Below the pieces are notes generated by a model, which worked only from the letters and a program-made list of their open reading frames with translations, ran no database searches and was not told the origin of the DNA. A DNA stretch of 17,491 bases, from contig JAPLBW010000027.1 of NCBI GenBank assembly GCA_026392555.1, positions 5,532 through 23,022 of the forward strand, written 5' to 3'. Below, piece by piece: positions 1 to 6,417 of this stretch (its first letter is position 1; every line of letters begins with the position of its first letter). The translations under genes and the position numbers were made by a program. The stretch comes from Actinomycetota bacterium (GTDB taxonomy: Bacteria > Actinomycetota > Actinomycetes > UBA12327).

Positions 1-69
1 TGGAAGGGAGGCGACACGATCGTGATTCGCGGTGCTGATCGTGTGCGCGAGGGCCAGTCGCTTTCATGA
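1..69 (+). CDS. C-terminal end of a membrane-fusion (HlyD/MacA-like) protein, partial
   Basis: An open frame enters from the left edge and ends at TGA 67-69, inside the ATGA overlap with the next gene. The visible 22 residues (WKGGDTIVIRGADRVREGQS then LS) resemble the last beta-strand of periplasmic adaptor proteins, which often end in a phrase such as 'V-x-G-a-D-r-V-r-e-G-q-x-V'. Such adaptors normally sit directly upstream of a MacB-type ATPase and permease, which is what follows here. The assignment rests on this short tail plus context. An unrelated protein with a similar tail cannot be excluded. Confidence 0.5.
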   Translation, partial: WKGGDTIVIRGADRVREGQSLS

Positions 70-788
70 GTGAGCCCGCGGTTGAGGCAATCGACGTCAC
101 GCGTTCTTATGAACTTGAAGGTGGCGTAGTCGTCAATGCTCTGAGCGGAGTCTCGTTACGCATCGATACCGGCGAATATGCAGCCATCATTGGGCCCTCA
201 GGTTCAGGCAAATCGACTCTGATGCACCTCCTGGGCTGCCTGGATCGCCCAACCACCGGTGCGCTGCGCATTGCTGGTGCCGACGTCTCCAGTTTGGATG
301 ACACTCAACTAGCCCAACTGCGCAATGAAACCGTTGGTTTTGTCTTTCAGTCGTTCCAGCTACTGCCACGTATTAGCGCAACGGCCAATGTGGCCATGCC
401 TTTGGTGTACCGGGGAACAGGTCGTGCTGAACGAATTGAGCGGGCCCGGACCGCGCTGGAGTCTGTGGGGTTAGGGCATCGGCTTGACCACCGACCGACC
501 CAACTCTCCGGTGGTGAGCAGCAGCGCGTAGCTATTGCTCGAGCACTTGTGTCGCAACCCACGCTGTTGCTTGCCGACGAACCGACCGGCAACCTGGATA
601 CACAAAGTGGCGTCGATGTGATGCGTTTACTCGAGCAGTTGAACACTGATCACGGCGTTGCGGTGATTTTGGTGACACATGACCACGAGGTAGCTGCTCG
701 TGCTCGCCGTCGTATTCGCATTCGGGACGGCTTGATCGAGTCTGATGACGGCGCACACAGTGTGGCTGATCAATCGGTGGCGCCATGA
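66..788 (+). CDS. ABC transporter ATP-binding protein, MacB/LolD type
   Basis: This is the ATPase of a MacB-type ABC system (type VII fold), in which ATP hydrolysis in the cytoplasm drives movements of a membrane and extracytoplasmic permease. The 240 residues carry every nucleotide-binding motif: Walker A GPSGSGKST (43-51), Q-loop Gln95 in FVFQSF, signature LSGGEQQR (147-154), Walker B LLLADEP (167-173) and switch His205. The phrase MHLLGCLDRPTTG (53-65) is characteristic of the MacB/LolD subfamily. The start ATG overlaps the stop of the upstream fusion-protein frame, and the TGA overlaps the permease start, so the three genes are probably translationally coupled. The substrate is unknown: Gram-positive homologues handle peptides, antibiotics or lipids. 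Confidence 0.93.
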   Translation: MSEPAVEAIDVTRSYELEGGVVVNALSGVSLRIDTGEYAAIIGPSGSGKSTLMHLLGCLDRPTTGALRIAGADVSSLDDTQLAQLRNETVGFVFQSFQLLPRISATANVAMPLVYRGTGRAERIERARTALESVGLGHRLDHRPTQLSGGEQQRVAIARALVSQPTLLLADEPTGNLDTQSGVDVMRLLEQLNTDHGVAVILVTHDHEVAARARRRIRIRDGLIESDDGAHSVADQSVAP

Positions 789-1969
789 GGTTTGCTGAAG
801 CGTTTCGGGTCGCTCTTGATGCCCTGCGCGCCAATCGCCTGCGCAGCCTTTTGACCATGCTGGGTGTGATCATCGGTGTTGCTGCTGTGGTGATCTTGGT
901 GGCCATAGGTTCGGGCGCCAAAGCCGAAGTAGAAAAGCAAGTAGAAGGCCTGGGCTCAAACCTGATTCTGGTGGTGCCCGGAAGTTTGGAAATTGGAGGA
1001 GCGCCGTCAGCTAGTCGCCTGGAGTTGACTGATGTTGAGTTGTTGGGCCGAGCTGTAGGGGATGCCAACGCGGTCGCCACCACTGTTCAGTCAGGTGAAC
1101 TGGTTCGGGTGGGGGACAAGGAAGTGTTCACCACGATTAATGGCACCAATGAAACCGTAGTTAATGTCTTTGATCGCCCCATCGCACGCGGGCGTTACAT
1201 CTCGGCGGCTGATGTGGATACTCGACGCCGCGTTGCTGTTTTAGGTTCATCGTCCGCGCGCAAACTCTTTGGCGATGTGGACCCGATCGGGCGACAAGTC
1301 ACTATCGCTGGCGTGCGCTTTCGCATTATTGGCACTTTTGTTGATGTGGGATCAACGTTTGGCGTCGACCGCAATGCTGAAATCCACGTGCCGGTCACAT
1401 CCGCGCAGCGACTCTTTGGCGTCAACCGCATCGATGCGCTCGCGGTAAAGGCTCCAACCATCGACAGTATTCCGGCGATCCAAAAGCGCATTCTTGATGC
1501 GTTGGCTGAGAAATACCCAGGAGACAAATTCTCGGCTGTTACGCAAACTCAAATCTTGGGCACGATTGGACAGATTCTCGGACTCCTCACCTTGGTGCTG
1601 GCTGCTATTGCGGCGATTTCCTTGCTGGTGGGTGGCGTCGGGGTGTCCAACATCATGTTGGTGTCAGTGCGCGAACGCACCCGCGAGATTGGCTTGCGGA
1701 AAGCCTTGGGGGCTCGCCAGCGTGACATCCTCGTGCAATTCCTGATCGAGGCAGTCCTCTTGACCTCCATCGGTGGACTGATCGGCATTGCGCTGGGAGT
1801 CAGTGCATCGCTTGCGGCCTCGGCCCTGTCCCCACTGCCGGCTGAGATTTCGTGGTGGTCGCCGCTGTTGGCCTTCGGGGTCTCTGCAGGGGTGGGGATC
1901 TTCTTTGGTGTGGCGCCAGCGCGTCGAGCAGGTCGCCTTGATCCCGTGGTGGCCTTGCGTACGGAGTAG
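785..1969 (+). CDS. ABC transporter permease, MacB-like (FtsX domain)
   Basis: Permease partner of the preceding ATPase, overlapping it by ATGA. The 394 residues show the MacB layout. A short cytoplasmic start is followed by TM1 at about 20-42, a large extracytoplasmic MacB_PCD-type domain (about 43-255), then three C-terminal membrane segments at about 264-290, 314-343 and 357-379 forming the FtsX domain. The loop after TM2 holds the diagnostic ERTREIGLRKALGA (about 297-310), which couples to the ATPase. The C-terminus ARRAGRLDPVVALRTE is also typical. With the adaptor tail upstream it forms a tripartite-like exporter or mechanotransmitting complex. No substrate can be read from the sequence. 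Confidence 0.92.
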   Translation: MRFAEAFRVALDALRANRLRSLLTMLGVIIGVAAVVILVAIGSGAKAEVEKQVEGLGSNLILVVPGSLEIGGAPSASRLELTDVELLGRAVGDANAVATTVQSGELVRVGDKEVFTTINGTNETVVNVFDRPIARGRYISAADVDTRRRVAVLGSSSARKLFGDVDPIGRQVTIAGVRFRIIGTFVDVGSTFGVDRNAEIHVPVTSAQRLFGVNRIDALAVKAPTIDSIPAIQKRILDALAEKYPGDKFSAVTQTQILGTIGQILGLLTLVLAAIAAISLLVGGVGVSNIMLVSVRERTREIGLRKALGARQRDILVQFLIEAVLLTSIGGLIGIALGVSASLAASALSPLPAEISWWSPLLAFGVSAGVGIFFGVAPARRAGRLDPVVALRTE

Positions 1970-1979
1970 CGTTGGTCCA

Positions 1980-3167
1980 ATGAGTGAGTCGGTCGCGATT
2001 GTGTGGGATGACGCGATGGTCGCCTATGACTTTGGTCGTGGCCATCCGCTGTCGCCGATCAGGGTTTCCCTCACCATGGATTTGGCTGACCAATTGGGTT
2101 TGCTGACCTTGGCCAATGTTGACGTCGTCGAGCCCGCTGCAGCATCGGTTGATGAACTGGGCCTGGTCCACAGTGGGGATTACATCGAAGCAGTGATCGA
2201 GTGCTCGCAACCTGGCGCTGAGTCCCAGTTTGAGTATGGCTTGGGCACAGATGACAATCCATTGTTTGTGACCATGCACGAGGCCACTGCATTAATTGCA
2301 GGCGCCACCTTGGAAGCCGCGCGCACCGTGTGGAGTGGCGATCACGATCACGCCATCAACATCGCTGGCGGGTTTCATCATGCAATGGCCGACAGTGCAT
2401 CCGGGTTTTGTGTCTATAACGACCTGGCGTTGGGGATTTCTTGGCTACTGGCCAATGGCGCCAAGAAAGTGGTCTACATCGATGTAGATGTGCATCACGG
2501 CGACGGGGTTGAGCGCATTTTTTGGGACGACCCGCGCGTGATGACCATCTCGCTCCACGAAAGTGGCGTCACGCAATTCCCAGGAACCGGCTGGGCGAGC
2601 GACACTGGCGGTGCGGGCGCTGAAGGAACCGCGGTCAACTGTGCGTTACCCGCCGGTGCCGGTGATGCGCAGTGGCTGCGAGCACTTGATGCGATCGTTC
2701 CGCCGCTGTTGGCTGCATTTGGTCCTGACGTGGTGATTTCCCAGCATGGGTGTGATGGACACCATGCTGATCCACTCGGCCATATGAATTTGAGCATTGA
2801 TGGTCAAACGGCAATGGCCCAGCGCATCCACCAGTGGGTTCACAAATTCACTAAGGGCAAGTGGGTGGTCACGGGTGGTGGTGGCTACGCCATTGTTGAT
2901 GTGGTCCCACGAGCATGGGCTCAATTAATTGCTGAGGTGTGTGGTCACGGTTTATCGACGGACACCGAGCTCCCAGCCCGCTGGCGCAACGAAACTGAGG
3001 CTTTAACGGGTATTACGGCGCCAGCAACCGCTGGTGAAAATGCGGTCTGCAGCACCTATTCCTGGGTGAGTGATCGGCGGGCCGACGACGCGACCGATCA
3101 GGCCATTGAACAGACCAGGACAGCGGTTTTCCCGCACTTTGGGCTAGATCCGGATTCAGCGCAATAA
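1980..3167 (+). CDS. acuC: AcuC-type histone deacetylase-family protein
   Basis: A zinc-dependent deacetylase of the arginase/HDAC fold, 395 residues. The expected active-site elements are present: the His pair in GFHHA (133-134), zinc ligands Asp170 and His172 in DVDVHHGDG, the third ligand Asp264 in ADPLGH, and the transition-state Tyr303 in GGGGY. In Bacillus, AcuC is linked to acetoin use and deacetylates acetyl-CoA synthetase; that role is inferred here. The open frame extends to 1788, but the start at 1980 is chosen because MSESVAIVWDDAM is the usual AcuC N-terminus, the extension would lie inside the permease gene, and GGAG stands at 1963-1966. It begins 10 bases after the permease stop, so it probably shares the exporter transcript. 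Confidence 0.9.
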   Translation: MSESVAIVWDDAMVAYDFGRGHPLSPIRVSLTMDLADQLGLLTLANVDVVEPAAASVDELGLVHSGDYIEAVIECSQPGAESQFEYGLGTDDNPLFVTMHEATALIAGATLEAARTVWSGDHDHAINIAGGFHHAMADSASGFCVYNDLALGISWLLANGAKKVVYIDVDVHHGDGVERIFWDDPRVMTISLHESGVTQFPGTGWASDTGGAGAEGTAVNCALPAGAGDAQWLRALDAIVPPLLAAFGPDVVISQHGCDGHHADPLGHMNLSIDGQTAMAQRIHQWVHKFTKGKWVVTGGGGYAIVDVVPRAWAQLIAEVCGHGLSTDTELPARWRNETEALTGITAPATAGENAVCSTYSWVSDRRADDATDQAIEQTRTAVFPHFGLDPDSAQ

Positions 3168-3189
3168 CGCGCCAAATAAATAAATCAGA

Positions 3190-3224
3190 CCAATTTCCCA
3201 ATCCCCCTGCGGGCTCAAATTGGG
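3190..3224. terminator. Possible hairpin after acuC
   Basis: About 23 bases after the acuC stop, CCAATTT (3190-3196) can pair with AAATTGG (3217-3223), with a smaller CCC-TGC-GGG element (3205-3213) inside the 20-base loop. An alternative pairing of CCCAAT (3197-3202) with ATTGGG (3219-3224) competes. There is no T-tract, so a terminator role is only suggested by position at the end of the exporter-acuC group. Confidence 0.3.
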
Positions 3225-3314
3225 GCTGGCTAAAGTAAGCCATTGTTACGAACAGTCCGAGACGGTAACTGCGCTCAGCAGGAACGCTCATTCAATGAAA
3301 GCCCGGTGTAACTG

Positions 3315-3518
3315 ATGTCTGCAACAGAGCGTCCGTTGTCTGAAGTTCGGTTCCTTACGGTCGCTGAAGTCGCAGAAGTTATGCGCGTTAGCAAGATGAC
3401 TGTGTACCGCTTGGTGCATGGTGGCGAACTCCCCGCATTGCGCGTGGGCCGTTCGTTCCGAGTTGATGAGCGTGCAGTGCACGACTACCTCGGCAAAGCC
3501 TTCATCGAGACTGCCTAA
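3315..3518 (+). CDS. Small helix-turn-helix (BldC/MerR-like, 'excisionase-type') DNA-binding protein
   Basis: A 67-residue DNA-binding protein made almost entirely of a winged HTH of the MerR/BldC-like class. FLTVAEVAEVMRVSKMTVYR (13-32) is the HTH, and RVGRSFRV (43-50) forms the wing. Database names often call such proteins 'excisionase family', but no integrase or phage gene is nearby. The sequence and the position just before the bS22 gene match the chromosomal actinobacterial protein called Rv0500A in Mycobacterium tuberculosis. Its targets are not known to me. No clear ribosome-binding site precedes ATG 3315; the codons upstream include a stop just before it (TAA-CTG-ATG), so no longer N-terminus is possible in frame. 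Confidence 0.88.
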   Translation: MSATERPLSEVRFLTVAEVAEVMRVSKMTVYRLVHGGELPALRVGRSFRVDERAVHDYLGKAFIETA

Positions 3519-3542
3519 GCATTCAAGGTAAACTTTCCCCAT

Positions 3543-3560
3543 CTGCTCATGCCTGAGCAG
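3543..3560 (+). promoter_or_regulatory. Perfect hairpin in the leader of the bS22 gene
   Basis: CTGCTCA (3543-3549) and TGAGCAG (3554-3560) form a perfect 7-bp stem with a 4-base TGCC loop. It lies between the HTH gene and the bS22 ribosome-binding site, and no T-tract follows. It could be an attenuator or processing site separating the two genes, an RNA element for ribosomal-protein control, or an operator for a dimeric protein. Confidence 0.45.
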
Positions 3561-3590
3561 GTCACCTAACTAATAACGCGAGGAATTCCA

Positions 3591-3689
3591 GTGGGTTCAG
3601 TCATCAAGAAGCGGCGCAAGCGCATGGCTAAGAAGAAGCATCGCAAGCTGCTCAAGAAGACTCGCGTTCAGCGTCGTAACAAGAAGTAG
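3591..3689 (+). CDS. Small ribosomal subunit protein bS22 (AURKAIP1/COX24-like, 32 aa)
   Basis: A 32-residue, extremely basic peptide, short enough to be missed by many gene finders. Translation from GTG 3591 gives MGSVIKKRRKRMAKKKHRKL and ends in LKKTRVQRRNKK before TAG 3687-3689. This is nearly the same as the M. tuberculosis Rv0500B product. The family (bS22) was recognised on mycobacterial ribosomes, where it sits in the small subunit among 16S rRNA helices. AGGA at 3581-3584 lies 6 bases before the GTG and fixes the start. The neighbours also fit: the HTH gene upstream is the conserved partner. The glutaredoxin-like gene starts 3 bases after the stop, so it is likely co-translated. Confidence 0.92.
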   Translation: MGSVIKKRRKRMAKKKHRKLLKKTRVQRRNKK

Positions 3690-3692
3690 CCG

Positions 3693-3941
3693 TTGACCCC
3701 TTCGCCGCCCCGAGTCACGTTGTTGACTCGTGCCGGTTGTCATCTATGTGATGACGCTCGCATCATCATTTCTCAGGTCACCGCTGAGCTGGGTGAAACC
3801 TTTGTAGAAATAGACATCACGACTGACCAGCAGCTCTACGACCTGTACTGGGAGCAAATCCCGGTCACGCTCGTTGACGGTGCGCAACATGATTTCTTTT
3901 GGGTCGATGCCGACCGCCTGCGTCGCGCACTCTCGAGCTAG
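3693..3941 (+). CDS. Glutaredoxin-like thiol-disulfide protein
   Basis: An 82-residue thioredoxin-fold protein of the small glutaredoxin-like (DUF836) family. The redox motif is CHLC (Cys16 and Cys19), preceded by the first beta-strand VTLLTRAG, with the cis-proline before the third strand at Pro57 (QIPVTLVDG). It probably exchanges disulfides in the cytoplasm, since there is no signal peptide. Its partner is unknown. The start is taken as TTG 3693, three bases after the bS22 stop; no ATG or GTG fits upstream of the redox motif and no ribosome-binding site is visible, so translation is probably coupled to bS22. The Rex gene follows after a 139-base regulatory gap. Confidence 0.82.
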   Translation: MTPSPPRVTLLTRAGCHLCDDARIIISQVTAELGETFVEIDITTDQQLYDLYWEQIPVTLVDGAQHDFFWVDADRLRRALSS

Positions 3942-3964
3942 CACGCAGGGCTCCCGCCTGGGTT

Positions 3965-3994
3965 ATCTCACATCTTGCATCTCACATAGTGAGA
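3965..3994. promoter_or_regulatory. Direct repeat plus palindrome upstream of rex
   Basis: ATCTCACAT occurs twice (3965-3973 and 3979-3987), 14 bases apart. The second copy is part of the palindrome TCTCACATAGTGAGA (3980-3994; 6-bp perfect arms, 3-base centre). This arrangement looks like an operator with two sites for a dimeric regulator, distinct in sequence from the Rex box about 20 bases downstream. No cognate protein can be named. Confidence 0.4.
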
Positions 3995-4010
3995 CGATTG
4001 CCTCCAGACT

Positions 4011-4028
4011 TTGTGCGATCATTCACAA
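4011..4028. promoter_or_regulatory. Rex operator (ROP) candidate
   Basis: TTGTGCGATCATTCACAA is an 18-bp inverted repeat with perfect outer arms TTGTG/CACAA. Against the general Rex consensus TTGTGAA-N4-TTCACAA it matches 12 of 14 specified positions: the right half is perfect and the left half differs at two inner bases. It lies 52 bases before the rex start codon, so autorepression relieved at high NADH/NAD+ is the natural reading. I could not assign promoter hexamers around it with confidence. Confidence 0.75.
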
Positions 4029-4080
4029 GCGTTCTACCCTTCGGACTCGCAGAATTTTCCTTCCCCTCGATGGAGCCGCT

Positions 4081-4809
4081 GTGCCTTCCCCCGCTGGTGT
4101 CACCGATTTGCGTAAGTCGACTCACGCAATTCCCGATGCCACCGTTGCGCGCCTTCCGATCTACCACCGGGTTCTGACCTCGTTGTTGGAATCGGGCGTG
4201 GAGTCGGTGTCATCCCATGAGCTCGCAGAAGTGTGTGGTGTGAACTCGGCCAAACTTCGCAAGGACCTTTCGCACTTGGGTTCGTACGGCACGCGGGGAG
4301 TGGGATATCGCGTGGAGTACTTGCTCTTCCAGATCGCCCGCGAAATTGGTTATGCCCAGGATTGGCCCGTCGTGATCGTCGGAGTAGGAAATCTGGGCAA
4401 CGCACTCGCCGGATACGCCGGTTCTGCTGATCGAGGTTTTCGCATCGTGGGCCTGATTGATTCCGATTCCGATTTGGTGGGACAAACCATCGCCGGCGTT
4501 GAAGTTCGCGACCTTGCCGAACTAGAGACGGTCATTGCCGAACACTCTGCCAGCATCGGCGTCATCGCCACGCCGGCTTCAGCTGCTCAAGCTGTCTGCG
4601 ATCGCCTCGTTGCATCTGGCGTCACGAGCATTTTGAACTTCGCCCCGAGCGTTTTAACCGTTCCGCAAGGAGTGGATGTTCGCAAGGTTGATTTAGGAAC
4701 CGAACTTCAGATCTTGGCTTTCCACCAGCAGCAACGCGCTGAAGGTTTGCGCACCCGTAAGACCAGCAAGCGCACCTCCCCCTCAACAGCACTGGAGAAC
4801 ATTTCGTGA
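4081..4809 (+). CDS. rex: Redox-sensing transcriptional repressor Rex
   Basis: Rex binds DNA when NAD+ is high and releases it on binding NADH, controlling respiratory and fermentative genes. The 242-residue product has an N-terminal winged helix (about 20-85) with the conserved SAKLRKDLSHLGSYGTRGVG segment (56-75), then a Rossmann domain with GVGNLG (101-106) and Asp127 in GLIDSD. The C-terminal helix region FHQQQRAEGL is typical of the domain-swapped dimer. An in-frame extension runs back to 3874, but it would cross the upstream gene and the Rex box. GTG 4081 has GGAG 5 bases upstream (4072-4075) and gives the normal family length. The stop overlaps the next start (GTGA). Confidence 0.95.
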   Translation: MPSPAGVTDLRKSTHAIPDATVARLPIYHRVLTSLLESGVESVSSHELAEVCGVNSAKLRKDLSHLGSYGTRGVGYRVEYLLFQIAREIGYAQDWPVVIVGVGNLGNALAGYAGSADRGFRIVGLIDSDSDLVGQTIAGVEVRDLAELETVIAEHSASIGVIATPASAAQAVCDRLVASGVTSILNFAPSVLTVPQGVDVRKVDLGTELQILAFHQQQRAEGLRTRKTSKRTSPSTALENIS

Positions 4810-6413
4810 CCACAGCACGATCAACCAAGAAGACCATCATGGGTTCCGTGACCTTTATTGGCGCCGGTCCGGGCGACCCTGGTCTGCTCACCGTTCGTGC
4901 AGCTGACGTCATCTCGGCAGCCGACGTGGTGATTGCCGACGCCGCGGTGCCAGCTCCCATCATCGCGCGCGCGCATGCCGATGCACGGGTACTGATCGTG
5001 ACCTCGGACAAAGAGGTAGAAGGCGCAATCGATGATGGCGCTAAGGCCGCTGTTGAGGCCGCAAAGACTGGCGCTGTGGTGGCACGTGTCGTTGTTGGAG
5101 ACCCTGTCACCGACGGCGTGCTGGCTGTCGAGGGGCCGACGGTGGCCAAGGCCAAGTTGCCGATGGAAGTTGTTCCAGGTGTCGCGCGCGCAACGGGAAT
5201 TCCGAGTTACGTCGGTATTCCGCTCCTGGGTGCAAAGTCCCATGACGTGCACGTCTTGGATGCAACCACTGGATTGAACTGGACCGATCACCTGACCGCC
5301 ACGTTGGTCATCTTGAACACCGCTGGTGCCATTGACGGAATCGTGGCGTCGTTGTTGTCCGCCGGTCGCAATCCTGGCTCACCGATCTCGGTGACGGTTC
5401 GCGGAACCACGACCGATCAGCGAACCGCTGTTGGTGCCCTGGATGGATTCGCCGAGTTGGCCAAGCCGCTGTCGGCTATGGGCGACCTCACCGATGCCGT
5501 TGTTGTCGTGGGCGATGCTGTTTCGGCCCGCGACAAGCTGTCGTGGTTTGAAACCAAGCCCTTGTTTGGGTGGCGAGTTCTCGTTCCACGCACTCGTGAC
5601 CAAGCCGGGATTTTGAGCGATCAGCTCGTCAGCAGTGGTGCAATTCCTGTTGAAGTCCCCACGATCAGTGTTGAGCCACCCCGCACGCCGCAGCAGATGG
5701 AGCGCGCCGTGCATGGGTTGGTCTCAGGTCGCTATCAGTGGGTGGCGTTCACGTCAGCCAATGCGGTCAAGGCAGTGCGCGAAAAGTTCGAAGAGTATGG
5801 CCTTGACGCGCGTGCATTGGCTGGCTTGAAGGTGGCCGCCATTGGTGAATCCACAGCCGAAGCGTTGATCGCGTTCGGTGTGCGCCCTGACTTGATTCCC
5901 GCTGGCGAGCAATCATCGGTTGGCTTGTTGGCGGACTGGCCGGACTATGACGACCTGCTAGACCCGATCAACCGTGTTTTCCTTCCGCGCGCAGACATTG
6001 CAACGGAGACCTTGGTTGAAGGTTTGACCAAGCTGGGTTGGGAAGTCGATGACGTCACGGCGTACCGCACGGTGCGTGCAGCACCGCCCCCCGCGCACAC
6101 GCGTGAGCAGATCAAGACCGGTGGCTTTGATGCAGTGGTCTTCACGTCATCCAGCACGGTGCGTAACTTGATTGGCATTGCGGGCAAGCCACACGCCACC
6201 ACCGTTGTTGCCTGTATCGGCCCAGCCACGGCTGAGACCGCTACCGAGCACGGGTTGCGCATTGATGTGCTGGCTCCAGAAGCCACGGTTGAGTCATTAG
6301 CTGAAGCCCTGGCTGAATTTGGTGACAAGCAGCGTCAAGACGCAATTGATGCTGGCGAAACTGTGTGGCGTCCGTCAGAAAAGCGCAACGCTGCCCGACG
6401 CAAGTCGAAGTAG
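4806..6413 (+). CDS. hemD: Fused uroporphyrinogen-III methyltransferase-like / uroporphyrinogen-III synthase (CobA-HemD)
   Basis: A 535-residue two-domain protein as found in streptomycetes. Residues about 12-240 are a tetrapyrrole methylase (SUMT) fold with GAGPGDPGLL (19-28) and EVVPG (121-125). Residues about 256-505 are the HemD domain that cyclises hydroxymethylbilane to uroporphyrinogen III, recognisable by LFGWRVLVPRT, FTSANAVKAVREKFEEYGLD and FLPRADIATETLVEGL. The methylase half lacks the usual G-G-D-P-F-V-F-G-R-G-G-E-E motif and shows VVGDPVTDGVLAVEG in its place, so methyltransferase activity is doubtful. A basic tail (RNAARRKSK) ends the protein. GTG 4806 overlaps the rex stop, implying co-translation with the redox repressor. 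hemA, hemC and hemB, usual neighbours, are not here. Confidence 0.92.
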   Translation: MTTARSTKKTIMGSVTFIGAGPGDPGLLTVRAADVISAADVVIADAAVPAPIIARAHADARVLIVTSDKEVEGAIDDGAKAAVEAAKTGAVVARVVVGDPVTDGVLAVEGPTVAKAKLPMEVVPGVARATGIPSYVGIPLLGAKSHDVHVLDATTGLNWTDHLTATLVILNTAGAIDGIVASLLSAGRNPGSPISVTVRGTTTDQRTAVGALDGFAELAKPLSAMGDLTDAVVVVGDAVSARDKLSWFETKPLFGWRVLVPRTRDQAGILSDQLVSSGAIPVEVPTISVEPPRTPQQMERAVHGLVSGRYQWVAFTSANAVKAVREKFEEYGLDARALAGLKVAAIGESTAEALIAFGVRPDLIPAGEQSSVGLLADWPDYDDLLDPINRVFLPRADIATETLVEGLTKLGWEVDDVTAYRTVRAAPPPAHTREQIKTGGFDAVVFTSSSTVRNLIGIAGKPHATTVVACIGPATAETATEHGLRIDVLAPEATVESLAEALAEFGDKQRQDAIDAGETVWRPSEKRNAARRKSK

Positions 6414-6417
6414 GGGC

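Noticed and set aside
532..1083. Long minus-strand open frame (183 codons) opposite the ABC genes
   Set aside because: Composition (Thr/Arg/Ser/Pro-rich) is that of an antisense shadow, and both plus-strand genes beneath it have intact family motifs.
1788..1979. In-frame N-terminal extension of acuC
   Set aside because: It lies wholly inside the permease gene and its translation is Arg/Trp/Cys-rich with no family similarity; the AcuC domain starts at 1980.
3243..3270. TGTTACGAACA inverted repeat and TTGTTA as operator or promoter of the HTH gene
   Set aside because: Arms are only 4 bp and no -10 element fits at the right spacing; too weak to list.
3315..3518. Phage or integrative-element excisionase
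   Set aside because: The HTH class is called excisionase-like, but there is no integrase, att repeat or tRNA nearby, and the bS22 linkage marks it as the chromosomal regulator.
3874..4080. In-frame N-terminal extension of rex
   Set aside because: It would overlap the glutaredoxin-like gene and span the Rex box. GTG 4081 has a good Shine-Dalgarno and gives normal Rex length.
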